Shown in pieces: positions 8,909 to 16,722 of a DNA stretch of 64,000 bases (its first letter is position 1; every line of letters begins with the position of its first letter). Both the position numbers and the translations under genes were made by a program. The stretch spans positions 124,001 to 188,000 of the forward strand of contig NZ_WTFT01000002.1 of NCBI RefSeq assembly GCF_009861505.1, in the 5' to 3' direction. This stretch comes from Pseudomonas izuensis. Lineage in GTDB: Bacteria > Pseudomonadota > Gammaproteobacteria > Pseudomonadales > Pseudomonadaceae. The notes under the pieces are model-generated. The model had not been told where the DNA came from. It did no database searches and saw only the letters and a program-made list of their open reading frames with translations.

Positions 8909-9691
8909 ATGGAATTTCTGCTCTATCTGGCGCTCGGCGCCTGTGCCGGGGTGCTGGCCGGGCTGTTCGGCGTGGGCGGCGGGATCATCATCGTTCCAGT
9001 GCTGGTATTCAGTTTCAAGGCGCAAGGGTTCGACCCTTCGATCCTGACTCACCTCGCCGTCGGTACGTCGCTGGCGACGATCATTTTCACCTCGGTCAAC
9101 GCCGTACGCGAGCATCACCGTCGCGGCGCCGTGCGTTGGCCGATCTTCGTGTGGATGACCGTCGGCATCCTGATCGGTGCCGGTTTCGGTGCCCTGACCG
9201 CCGAAGCGATCTCCGGACCCAACCTGCAAAAAATCATTGGTGTGTTCGCCCTGGTGATCGCCGCGCAGCTGGCGTTGGACTTCAAGCCCAAGGCCAGCCG
9301 AACGGTGCCCGGTAAAGTCGGTCTGACCGTGGCGGGCAGTGTGATCGGTTGGGCCTCGGCGATTTTCGGGATTGGCGGCGGTTCGTTGACCGTGCCGTTC
9401 CTGACCTGGCGCAGCGTGCCGATGCAGCAGGCGGTGGCAACCTCGTCGGCCTGCGGCCTGCCGATCGCATTGGCAAGTGCATTAAGTTTCATGATTCTGG
9501 GCTGGCACGATCCGTTGCTGCCGGCCCATAGTCTGGGTTTCGTTTATTTGCCGGCACTGCTGGGCATTGCCCTGACCAGCATGGTTTTTGCCCGCTTCGG
9601 TGCGCGGCTGGCCCACAATCTGTCGCCAAAGTTGCTGAAAAGACTGTTTGCCGCTTTGCTGTTCTGCGTTGGTCTGAACTTTCTAGTCTGA
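8909..9691 (+). CDS. TauE/SafE-family membrane permease
   Basis: A 260-residue protein. The open frame runs back to 8792, but the ATG at 8909 begins directly before the first membrane helix (MEFLLYLALGACAGVLAGLFGVGGG), as is usual for the family. About eight hydrophobic segments form two repeats, each with the family GVGGG/GIGGG turn: LFGVGGGIIIVPVL near residue 20 and IFGIGGGSLTVPFL near 150. Members export sulfite, sulfoacetate or related anions, but the substrate is not predictable here. It lies about 100 bp ahead of lgt, also on the plus strand. Confidence 0.85.
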   Translation: MEFLLYLALGACAGVLAGLFGVGGGIIIVPVLVFSFKAQGFDPSILTHLAVGTSLATIIFTSVNAVREHHRRGAVRWPIFVWMTVGILIGAGFGALTAEAISGPNLQKIIGVFALVIAAQLALDFKPKASRTVPGKVGLTVAGSVIGWASAIFGIGGGSLTVPFLTWRSVPMQQAVATSSACGLPIALASALSFMILGWHDPLLPAHSLGFVYLPALLGIALTSMVFARFGARLAHNLSPKLLKRLFAALLFCVGLNFLV

Positions 9692-9788
9692 AGCATCTGC
9701 TCTGACGCGCAGCGCAATACTGGCTTAATCCTGAGGTGGCAGCGTCGCCCGGGAATTTTTAAGATTTGAACGCTTATAAGGAGTCGCA

Positions 9789-10601
9789 ATGCTGCCTTAC
9801 CCGCAGATCGATCCGGTGGCCCTGGCCATCGGTCCGCTGAAAATCCACTGGTACGGCTTGATGTACCTGGTCGGTATTGGCGGTGCCTGGCTGCTGGCGT
9901 CTCGCCGGTTGAACCGCTTCGACCCGACCTGGACCAAGGAAAAACTCTCCGACATGGTGTTCTGGATGTCGATGGGGGTGATTGTCGGCGGTCGCCTGGG
10001 TTATGTGCTGTTTTACGATCTGCATGCCTATCTGGCCAATCCGACGCTGATTTTCGAAGTGTGGAAGGGCGGCATGTCGTTCCACGGCGGCTTTATCGGC
10101 GTGATGCTGGCGGCGTTGTGGTTCGGTAAAAAGAACAACAAGTCGTTCTTCCAGCTGATGGATTTCGTCGCACCCATGGTGCCGATCGGCCTGGGGGCCG
10201 GGCGCATCGGCAACTTTATCAATGCCGAGTTGTGGGGCAAGCCGACCGATGTGCCGTGGGCAATGATCTTCCCGCCGTTCAGTGACCCGGCACAGCTGCC
10301 GCGTCATCCGTCGCAGCTGTACCAGTTTGCGCTGGAAGGCGTGGCGCTGTTCCTGATCCTGTGGTTGTTCTCGCGCAAGCCGCGGCCAACCATGGCGGTG
10401 TCCGGGATGTTCGCGCTGTTCTATGGCATCTTCCGTTTCATCGTCGAATTCGTCCGTGTACCGGACGCACAACTGGGCTATCTGGCCTGGAACTGGCTGA
10501 CCATGGGCCAGGTGCTGTGCGTACCGATGATCGTCGGCGGGTTGTTCCTGATCTGGCTGGCGTATCACCGCGCCCCGGCAACGCCAGCGGCAGCCGTATA
10601 A
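9789..10601 (+). CDS. lgt: Prolipoprotein diacylglyceryl transferase
   Basis: Inner-membrane enzyme that transfers diacylglycerol from phosphatidylglycerol to the lipobox cysteine of prolipoproteins, the first lipoprotein maturation step. It has 270 residues and about seven membrane helices. Visible family motifs are [14 protein letters not shown] near the N-terminus, [10 protein letters not shown] with the conserved His, and the Lgt signature [19 protein letters not shown], followed by RHPSQLYQ. A clear ribosome site (AAGGAGTCGCA) precedes the ATG. thyA follows after 49 bp, separated by a GC-rich hairpin. Confidence 0.97.
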   Translation: MLPYPQIDPVALAIGPLKIHWYGLMYLVGIGGAWLLASRRLNRFDPTWTKEKLSDMVFWMSMGVIVGGRLGYVLFYDLHAYLANPTLIFEVWKGGMSFHGGFIGVMLAALWFGKKNNKSFFQLMDFVAPMVPIGLGAGRIGNFINAELWGKPTDVPWAMIFPPFSDPAQLPRHPSQLYQFALEGVALFLILWLFSRKPRPTMAVSGMFALFYGIFRFIVEFVRVPDAQLGYLAWNWLTMGQVLCVPMIVGGLFLIWLAYHRAPATPAAAV

Positions 10602-10606
10602 AATTC

Positions 10607-10633
10607 GAATCCCGCAGCGACGGCTGCGGGTTC
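10607..10633 (+). promoter_or_regulatory. Hairpin between lgt and thyA
   Basis: CCCGCAGC (10611-10618) pairs perfectly with GCTGCGGG (10623-10630), with flanking GAA/TTC extending the stem past a one-base bulge. There is no U-tract, so it is a weak terminator at best. It could cap the lgt message or tune read-through into thyA, whose ATG lies 18 bp downstream. Confidence 0.45.
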
Positions 10634-10650
10634 AAGGACACAGGTAACTC

Positions 10651-11622
10651 ATGAAGCAATATCTCGAACTGGTCGCCCACGTCATCAAGAACGGCACCAA
10701 GCAGGCCAACCGCACCGGTGTGAACACCATCAGTTTTCCCGGCGCGATGCTGCGTTATGACCTGCAGGAAGGTTTCCCGGCGATCACCACCCGCAAGATG
10801 GCGTTCAAATCAGCCATTGGCGAGATGTGTGGTTTTCTGCGTGGCGTGAACAACGCCGCCGAATTCCGCGCGTTGGGTTGCAAGGTCTGGGACCAGAACG
10901 CCAATGAAAACGCCCAGTGGCTGGCCAACCCGTTCCGTCAGGGCGAGGACGACCTCGGCGAAATCTACGGCGTGCAATGGCGCAAATGGCCGGCGTACAA
11001 GCAGATTCCGGTCAGCAATCAGGCCGCCATCGAGCAGACCCTGAAGCAAGGCTACCGTCAGATCGCCGAAGGTGAAGAAGATGGCCAGGCCTACGTGGTG
11101 CTGTACAAAGCCATCGATCAGGTGCGTCAGTGCGTCGACACCATCATCAAGGACCCGGGTAGTCGCCGCATCCTGTTCCATGGCTGGAACGTCGCCCAGC
11201 TCGATGAAATGGCCCTGCCGCCGTGCCACTTGCTCTACCAGTTCCACCCGAATGTCGAGACCAAAGAGATCTCTCTGACCCTCTACATCCGCTCCAACGA
11301 CCTGGGTCTGGGTACGCCGTTCAACCTGACTGAAGGCGCGGCGCTGCTGAGCCTGATCGGTCGTCTGACCGGCTACACGCCGCGCTGGTTCACCTATTTC
11401 ATCGGTGACGCCCACGTCTACGAAAATCATCTGGACATGCTCAACGAACAGCTCAAGCGCGAGCCTTTCCCGATGCCGAAACTGAAGATCTCCGACCGCG
11501 TGCCGGAGTTTGCCAAGACCGGTGTGTATCAGCCGGAGTGGCTGGAGCTGGTCGAGCCGGGGGATTTCTCGCTGGAAGGCTACGAGCACCATGCGCCGAT
11601 GACCGCGCCGATGGCGGTCTAA
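10651..11622 (+). CDS. thyA: Thymidylate synthase (long form)
   Basis: Methylates dUMP to dTMP using methylenetetrahydrofolate, in partnership with FolA, which is also in this window. The product is 323 residues, longer than the 264-residue E. coli-type enzyme. The extra length lies mainly in the small domain, about residues 88-150, as in the long ThyA form of some Gram-positives. The catalytic Cys is at 192 ([12 protein letters not shown]). [13 protein letters not shown], the [14 protein letters not shown] nucleotide site and the C-terminal APMAV tail are all present. It ends in a REP pair shared with the convergent cadR. Confidence 0.96.
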   Translation: MKQYLELVAHVIKNGTKQANRTGVNTISFPGAMLRYDLQEGFPAITTRKMAFKSAIGEMCGFLRGVNNAAEFRALGCKVWDQNANENAQWLANPFRQGEDDLGEIYGVQWRKWPAYKQIPVSNQAAIEQTLKQGYRQIAEGEEDGQAYVVLYKAIDQVRQCVDTIIKDPGSRRILFHGWNVAQLDEMALPPCHLLYQFHPNVETKEISLTLYIRSNDLGLGTPFNLTEGAALLSLIGRLTGYTPRWFTYFIGDAHVYENHLDMLNEQLKREPFPMPKLKISDRVPEFAKTGVYQPEWLELVEPGDFSLEGYEHHAPMTAPMAV

Positions 11623-11637
11623 AGGGCTGCCGTAGAC

Positions 11638-11732
11638 CCTGTAGGAGCAAAGCTTGCTCGCGATGGCGGCGGCACATTAAACATTTATGTGTCTGACAGA
11701 CCGCTATCGCGAGCAAGCTTTGCTCCTACAGG
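11638..11732. repeat. REP pair after thyA
   Basis: Copies 11638-11666 and 11705-11732 have outward CTGTAGGAG ends and AAAGCTT-centred stems. Both copies carry GTAGGAG/CTCCTAC instead of GTGGGAG/CTCCCAC, a matched change on the two sides. It lies in the convergent thyA-cadR gap. Confidence 0.9.
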
Positions 11733-11746
11733 ATGGTGTGGCGTCT

Positions 11747-12196
11747 TCAATGCCCATGACTTCTTCCGACATGTGAATGCTCAACCTCCGTCGCCACCAC
11801 CCCCCCACTCACTTCCAACCGCTGCAAAATCCCGCATTGATCGATATCCGGCCCTTCGCTGCAGCGTTGGCGCAGGTCGAGCAGTTGCGTCTGCAAGGCC
11901 AGTAAGCCGTCAATTCGTGACTTTACATGGAGGATGTGCTCGTCGATCAGCGCGTTGACGCTTTCGCACTGGTCCTGCGGGCTGTCGCGAAAAGCCAGCA
12001 GGCTGCGGATTTCTTCGAGGGTCATGTCGAGGGTTCGGCAGTTGCGGATGAACGTCAGGCGTTCGGCGTGGGCCTGGGTATAGACGCGGTAGTTGCCGTC
12101 GCTGCGTGCCGGTTCCGGCAGCAGGTTTTCACGCTCGTAGTAGCGAATCGTTTCAACCGCGCAATCCGTGAGTTTCGCCAACTCTCCGATCTTCAT
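11747..12196 (-). CDS. cadR: MerR-family cadmium-responsive regulator
   Basis: Metal-sensing activator-repressor of the divergent ATPase gene. Start at 12196 (MKIGELAKLTDCAVETIRYYE) gives 149 residues and a good ribosome site (TGGAG); an upstream in-frame ATG at 12211 is less likely. The N-terminal winged helix is followed by the dimerisation helix and metal loop. The cysteines at 77, 112 and 121 fit the three-thiolate site of CadR, and the His-rich tail (EHSHVGRSHGH) is also typical of CadR. PbrR and ZntR are alternatives, but the tail and the neighbouring CadA support cadmium. Confidence 0.9.
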   Translation of the reverse strand: MKIGELAKLTDCAVETIRYYERENLLPEPARSDGNYRVYTQAHAERLTFIRNCRTLDMTLEEIRSLLAFRDSPQDQCESVNALIDEHILHVKSRIDGLLALQTQLLDLRQRCSEGPDIDQCGILQRLEVSGGVVATEVEHSHVGRSHGH

Positions 12197-12220
12197 GATG
12201 ACGATCTCCAAAAAGGGTGC

Positions 12221-12251
12221 TTGACCCTATAGTGGCTACAGGGTCTTTACT
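12221..12251 (+). promoter_or_regulatory. cadA promoter with CadR operator
   Basis: A -35 TTGACC (12221-12226) and a -10-like TTTACT (12246-12251) are separated by 19 bp, the over-long spacer typical of MerR-controlled promoters. Between and overlapping them is a dyad with arms ACCCTATAG (12224-12232) and CTACAGGGT (12236-12244) around a central TGG; the arms match at 8 of 9 positions. The site lies 28 bp from the cadR start and 38 bp from the cadA start, so it can control both genes. Confidence 0.88.
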
Positions 12252-12281
12252 TGGCAACAGGTACTCTTATGGACGCAATCA

Positions 12282-14537
12282 ATGAGCGATTCCCTGCACA
12301 CTCACAAAACCGACGATGCTCCCGGCAGTAAACTCAAGCCCGTGACTGCACATGCACATGGCAGCCATGGTGATGCTTGCTGTTCGTCAAAAGCCGTGGC
12401 GCCCGCGCTGATCAAGTTGAGCGAAGCGTCAAGTGCCGATGCGCGGCTGAGCAGTTTCCGCATCGAGGCCATGGACTGTCCGACCGAGCAAACGCTGATT
12501 CAGAACACGTTAGGAAAACTGACCGGCGTGCAGCAGCTGGAGTTCAATCTGATTAATCGGGTGCTGGGTGTCACCCATAACCTGACGAGTACCGCGCCGA
12601 TCATCGACGCCATCAAGTCCCTTGGAATGCACGCCGAGCCGCTGGAGCAGGGCGTCGAAGCACCGCTGCCGACACCGGTGAAAAAGCCCTGGTGGCCATT
12701 GGCGCTGTCCGGCGTCGCCGCGTTGGTGGCCGAAGTGATCCACTTCACCGCGGTAGCGCCGAACTGGGTTGTGGCAGTCATCGCACTGGTCTCGATCCTC
12801 AGCGGCGGCCTCGGCACCTATAAAAAGGGCTGGATCGCCCTGAAGAACCTCAACCTCAACATCAATGCGCTGATGAGCATCGCGGTGACGGGCGCGATCC
12901 TCATCGGCCAGTGGCCGGAAGCGGCGATGGTGATGTTTCTGTTCACCGTGGCCGAGTTGATCGAAGCCAAGTCCCTGGACCGCGCGCGTAATGCTATTAG
13001 CGGCCTGATGCAGATGACCCCGGAACAGGCAACGGTGTTGCAGGCCGACGGCAGTTGGGTCGCGCAAGATGTGATAACCATCGAACTCGGTGCACGGGTG
13101 CGGGTGCGGCCCGGCGAGCGCATCGGCCTGGACGGCGAGGTGCTGGCGGGCAGCTCGACCATCGATCAGGCGCCGATCACCGGGGAAAGCCTGCCGGTGG
13201 AAAAGACTGTCGGCGACAAGGTGTTCGCCGGCACGATCAACCAGGCGGGCTCCCTGGAATATGCCGTCACCGCTGCCGCGAACAATTCGACGCTCGCGCG
13301 AATCATCCACGCGGTCGAACAGGCCCAGGGCGCGCGTGCGCCGACCCAGCGATTCGTCGACAGCTTCTCCAGAATCTACACCCCGGCGGTATTTATCCTC
13401 GCTCTGGCGGTGGCAGTGCTCCCGCCGCTGTTCATGAATGTGCTGTGGTTTGACTGGATCTACCGCGCCTTGGTGCTGTTGGTCGTCGCCTGCCCCTGTG
13501 CACTGGTGATCTCCGCCCCGGTGACCATCGTCAGCGGCCTGGCCGCTGCGGCGCGCAAGGGCATTCTGGTGAAGGGTGGCATTTATCTGGAGGGCGGTCA
13601 CAAGCTCGATTATCTGGCTCTGGACAAGACCGGCACTCTCACCCATGGCAAACCGGTGCAAACCGATTACCTGTCACTCGATCCCACCGCCGATGCATCG
13701 GCGCCGGCGATTGCGGCGGCGCTGGCCGGTCGTTCGGATCACCCGGTGTCGCGGGCCATCGCCAGCGCGGCTGTGGATAAACAGCACGCGCCGCTGACTG
13801 TGGATAACTTCGAGGCCCTCGGTGGGCGCGGAGTGCGCGGGGTTATCAACGGCCAGCTCTACCATTTGGGCAACCATCGTTTGGTGGAAGATCTGGGGCT
13901 GTGCTCGCCAGCGCTGGAGGAGAAGCTGTTCGCCCTGGAAAAACAGGGCAAGTCGGTGGTGCTGTTGCTCGACCGGTCGGGCCCGTTGGCGCTGTTCGCC
14001 GTGGCTGATACGGTGAAAGACTCCAGCCGCGAAGCCATCCGGCAACTGCACGAACTGGGCATCAAAACCCTGATGCTTACCGGCGACAATGTCCACACCG
14101 CCGAAGCGATTGCCGCGCAAGTCGGCATCGATCAGGCCCGGGGCGACCTGCTGCCGAGCGACAAGCTGCAAGCCATTGAAGCGCTTTATACGCAGGGTCA
14201 CCGCGTCGGCATGGTCGGCGACGGCATCAACGATGCTCCGGCTCTGGCGCGTTCGGAGATTGGTTTCGCCATGGCCGCTGCCGGCACCGATACCGCCATC
14301 GAGACCGCCGATGTCGCCCTGATGGACGATGATCTGCGCAAAATCCCGGCGTTCATCCGCCTGTCGAGGCAGACCTCAAGCGTCCTCAAACAGAACATTG
14401 CGTTGGCACTGGTCATCAAGGCGATCTTTCTTGGGGTAACCTTCGCCGGGCTCGCTACCATGTGGATGGCAGTGTTTGCCGACATGGGCGTGAGCCTGTT
14501 GGTGGTGTTCAACGGTTTGCGCCTGCTGCGCAAATAG
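12282..14537 (+). CDS. cadA: Cd/Zn/Pb-exporting P1B-type ATPase
   Basis: Inner-membrane pump that expels divalent soft metals at the cost of ATP. It has 751 residues. The N-terminus has a His/Cys-rich stretch (HAHGSHGDACCSS) and one heavy-metal domain with the MDCPTE motif (near 66), the single-Cys variant seen in cadmium pumps. The membrane metal site is Cys404-Pro-Cys406; the phosphorylated Asp is 448 in DKTGTLTHG; GDGINDAPALARS is the hinge. The CPC motif and CadR partner separate it from copper pumps. The product appears complete. The LysR gene begins 10 bp after it, but that is probably a separate function. Confidence 0.95.
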   Translation: MSDSLHTHKTDDAPGSKLKPVTAHAHGSHGDACCSSKAVAPALIKLSEASSADARLSSFRIEAMDCPTEQTLIQNTLGKLTGVQQLEFNLINRVLGVTHNLTSTAPIIDAIKSLGMHAEPLEQGVEAPLPTPVKKPWWPLALSGVAALVAEVIHFTAVAPNWVVAVIALVSILSGGLGTYKKGWIALKNLNLNINALMSIAVTGAILIGQWPEAAMVMFLFTVAELIEAKSLDRARNAISGLMQMTPEQATVLQADGSWVAQDVITIELGARVRVRPGERIGLDGEVLAGSSTIDQAPITGESLPVEKTVGDKVFAGTINQAGSLEYAVTAAANNSTLARIIHAVEQAQGARAPTQRFVDSFSRIYTPAVFILALAVAVLPPLFMNVLWFDWIYRALVLLVVACPCALVISAPVTIVSGLAAAARKGILVKGGIYLEGGHKLDYLALDKTGTLTHGKPVQTDYLSLDPTADASAPAIAAALAGRSDHPVSRAIASAAVDKQHAPLTVDNFEALGGRGVRGVINGQLYHLGNHRLVEDLGLCSPALEEKLFALEKQGKSVVLLLDRSGPLALFAVADTVKDSSREAIRQLHELGIKTLMLTGDNVHTAEAIAAQVGIDQARGDLLPSDKLQAIEALYTQGHRVGMVGDGINDAPALARSEIGFAMAAAGTDTAIETADVALMDDDLRKIPAFIRLSRQTSSVLKQNIALALVIKAIFLGVTFAGLATMWMAVFADMGVSLLVVFNGLRLLRK

Positions 14538-14547
14538 ACGAAGAGGG

Positions 14548-15417
14548 ATGCTTGTGCTGAGTGCCGAGCTGAAGGCGTTTTACATGGTTGCCCGCCTGGG
14601 CAGCATTACCCTGGCAGCAAAGAAGCTCGGCCTGAGCCAGCCCACGGTGACGACCCAGATTCGCAATCTCGAAAGCCAGTACTCGGTGGAGTTGTTTTAC
14701 CGTGGCGGGCGTCGCCTGAGTGTCAGTGAAGAGGGCGCGCGCCTGCTGCCGATGGTCAAGGCGCTGATGCAGCAGGAAGCCGACATCGAGTTTTTCCTGC
14801 GCAACAGCGGGCAGGTCCAGGGCACGTTGCGCATCGCCGCCACCGCGCCGTATTACATCCTCGATCTGGTGAAAACTTTTCGCGAGCGCCTGCCCCAGGT
14901 GGAAGTGTCGGTGGAAATCGGCAACTCGCAGCAGGTGCTGGAAGCGTTGGAGGATTACCGGGTCGATGTCGCGGCGTCCTCGCAGTTGCTGGAGGACACA
15001 CGGTTGATTCGCCGGGTGCTCGGCAGCGATCCGCTGGTGCTGGCGGTGCATCGCAGTCATCCGTTGGCGGTCCACGACCATGTGCCGCTCAGTGCATTGG
15101 CAGGGCATACATTGTTGATGCGCGAACCGGGCTCGACCACCCGGCGCATGACAGAAGAGCTGCTGGCCGGCGCCGGCGTGAATGTCGGGCCATTGCTGGA
15201 GATCGGCAGTCGCGAGTCGATCCGCGAAGCGGTGCTGCGCAACATCGGCATCAGCCTCATCGCCCGCCAGGAAGTGCCCCACGATCCCCAGCTGCGGGTG
15301 CTGACCATCGAGAATGCGCCCTTGCTGCCGGAGTATCTGTACTGCCTCAAGGAGCGAAAAAACGCGCGGTTGCCGGCAGCGTTTCTCGGGGTGGCGCAGG
15401 AAATGTCTCCGGTCTGA
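14548..15417 (+). CDS. LysR regulator of aminoethylphosphonate genes
   Basis: A 289-residue LysR-type regulator. The N-terminal winged helix (about 3-62, FYMVARLGSITLAAKKLGLSQ) is followed by a periplasmic-binding-protein-like effector domain (about 90-285). Sequence and context match the LysR family tied to 2-aminoethylphosphonate catabolism, so a phosphonate inducer is likely (inference). A GAAGAGGG ribosome site precedes the ATG. It is in the same direction as the transporter genes, 228 bp upstream of them, with a REP pair and a candidate operator in between. The control of downstream genes is inferred from position only. Confidence 0.8.
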   Translation: MLVLSAELKAFYMVARLGSITLAAKKLGLSQPTVTTQIRNLESQYSVELFYRGGRRLSVSEEGARLLPMVKALMQQEADIEFFLRNSGQVQGTLRIAATAPYYILDLVKTFRERLPQVEVSVEIGNSQQVLEALEDYRVDVAASSQLLEDTRLIRRVLGSDPLVLAVHRSHPLAVHDHVPLSALAGHTLLMREPGSTTRRMTEELLAGAGVNVGPLLEIGSRESIREAVLRNIGISLIARQEVPHDPQLRVLTIENAPLLPEYLYCLKERKNARLPAAFLGVAQEMSPV

Positions 15418-15441
15418 GATCTCCATTGCCTGTGCTGGCCT

Positions 15442-15517
15442 CTTCGCTGGCAAGCCAGCTCCCACAGATCTGTGTTCACTGGAGAACCCTGTGGGAGCTG
15501 GCTTGCCAGCGATGAGG
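15442..15517. repeat. REP pair between the regulator and transporter
   Basis: Copies 15442-15468 and 15487-15517 have CTGGCAAGCCAG stems, with CTCCCACAG ends facing inward across only 18 bp. The pair sits after the LysR gene and before the transporter promoter region, between codirectional genes. Confidence 0.88.
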
Positions 15518-15563
15518 TCAGTACAGGCAAAAAAAACTTGAACCAAAAATCCCGAATACCACT

Positions 15564-15573
15564 ATCGGCCGAT
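15564..15573. promoter_or_regulatory. Palindrome upstream of the transporter operon
   Basis: A perfect 10-bp palindrome, ATCGGCCGAT, lies 72 bp before the ATPase start. It sits in a TATCGGCCGATTTT context that could serve as a LysR-type T-N11-A site. No -35/-10 pair was confidently placed around it, so the role is tentative. Confidence 0.35.
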
Positions 15574-15616
15574 TTTGCCTCACTGCCATATGACGGACGC
15601 ATTACAACTCTAGGAT

Positions 15617-15641
15617 GGCCTTCATCTGCTAGATGAGGTCC
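15617..15641 (+). promoter_or_regulatory. Leader hairpin covering the ribosome site
   Basis: Left arm GGCCTTCATCT (15617-15627) and right arm AGATGAGGTCC (15631-15641) flank a 3-base GCT loop. In RNA, ten of eleven positions pair, one of them as G-U. The right arm contains GATGAGG, the only plausible Shine-Dalgarno sequence for the ATG at 15646. It may block translation until unfolded, or act as a DNA operator. Confidence 0.6.
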
Positions 15642-15645
15642 GTCC

Positions 15646-16722
15646 ATGAACAACTCGATCGCAACTGCCCTGACCAACCCCGGCGCGCCGATGAAAGTGC
15701 GCGGCGTGCACAAGCGTTTCGGTGCCTTCACCGCGCTCGACAATGTGTCCCTCGACGTGGCGGCCGGTGAGCTGGTGTGCCTGCTCGGACCTTCCGGTTG
15801 TGGCAAAACCACTCTGCTGCGCTGCATCGCCGGCCTGGAGAAACAGGACAGTGGCGAGTTGTACCTGGGCGGTCGCGACGTTTCCCACCTGGCGCCTCAG
15901 GCTCGGGACTACGGCATTCTGTTCCAGTCCTACGCACTGTTTCCCAATCTCACCGTCGAAGCGAACATCGCCTACGGCCTGGCCGGCAGCGGTCGCGATG
16001 AAGTGCGCCAGCGTGTCGGGCAGATGCTCGAACTGGTTGGCCTGAGCGGCAGTGAGAAAAAGTACCCCGGCCAATTGTCCGGCGGTCAGCAGCAACGGGT
16101 CGCACTGGCTCGGGCGCTGGCCCCGGCGCCGTCGTTGTTACTGCTCGATGAGCCGATGTCGGCCCTCGACGCCCGCGTTCGTGAGCACCTGTGCACCGAA
16201 TTGCGTCAACTGCAGCGGGAGCTCGGTATCACCACCCTGATGGTTACCCACAATCAGGACGAGGCCATGTTGATGGCCGACCGCATCGCCGTGATGAACA
16301 ACGGCCAGGTCGAGCAGTACGCCACGCCACAGGAAATCTACAACCGCCCGGCCACGCCGTTCGTGGCGGAGTTCGTCGGCCAGGGCAACTGGCTGCCGTT
16401 CCACAGCAGCAGCGACAGTCACGCCCAGGTCGGCGGGATGAACCTGCGTCTGGTCGACGGCAGCGCCAGGGCTGCATCAGGTCGTTTGTTCTGTCGCCCG
16501 GAAGCGATCAACGTCAACCCGGTGGTGCACGAAGAAAACCTGTTCCCGGCCAAGGTTCGCGAAATCACTTTCCTCGGCAACCGCTGCCGCATGAGCTTCG
16601 AACTCGATCATTTGCCCGGCCACGCCTTGCTGGCGGAACTGGCGCCGGAAGCCATGCCGCGTCTTGGCGCGCAGCAGATCATGGTCGCCTTGCCACCGCG
16701 CAGCCTGCAGGTGTTTGCCTGA
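15646..16722 (+). CDS. phnT2: ABC transporter ATPase, aminoethylphosphonate type
   Basis: Cytoplasmic ATP-hydrolysing subunit of an import system, 358 residues. It has Walker A GPSGCGKTTLLRC (about 48-60), signature LSGGQQQRVALARAL, Walker B LLLLDEPMSALD and the switch His in VTHNQDEAM. A C-terminal TOBE-like region (about 280-350) fits the spermidine/iron/phosphonate import group. The gene overlaps the permease start as ATGA. The phosphonate assignment rests on the LysR and HD neighbours and on resemblance to the PhnT2 family; ferric iron is the main alternative substrate. Confidence 0.78.
   Translation: MNNSIATALTNPGAPMKVRGVHKRFGAFTALDNVSLDVAAGELVCLLGPSGCGKTTLLRCIAGLEKQDSGELYLGGRDVSHLAPQARDYGILFQSYALFPNLTVEANIAYGLAGSGRDEVRQRVGQMLELVGLSGSEKKYPGQLSGGQQQRVALARALAPAPSLLLLDEPMSALDARVREHLCTELRQLQRELGITTLMVTHNQDEAMLMADRIAVMNNGQVEQYATPQEIYNRPATPFVAEFVGQGNWLPFHSSSDSHAQVGGMNLRLVDGSARAASGRLFCRPEAINVNPVVHEENLFPAKVREITFLGNRCRMSFELDHLPGHALLAELAPEAMPRLGAQQIMVALPPRSLQVFA

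Noticed and set aside
10601..10633. TTCGAATCCCGC resembling a tRNA T-arm
   Set aside because: No acceptor, D or anticodon stem surrounds it; it is part of the simple hairpin before thyA.
16191..16721. Upstream extension of the permease frame inside the ATPase gene
   Set aside because: Its sequence is Pro/Arg/Gly-rich noise; the ATGA overlap at 16722 gives the proper start.
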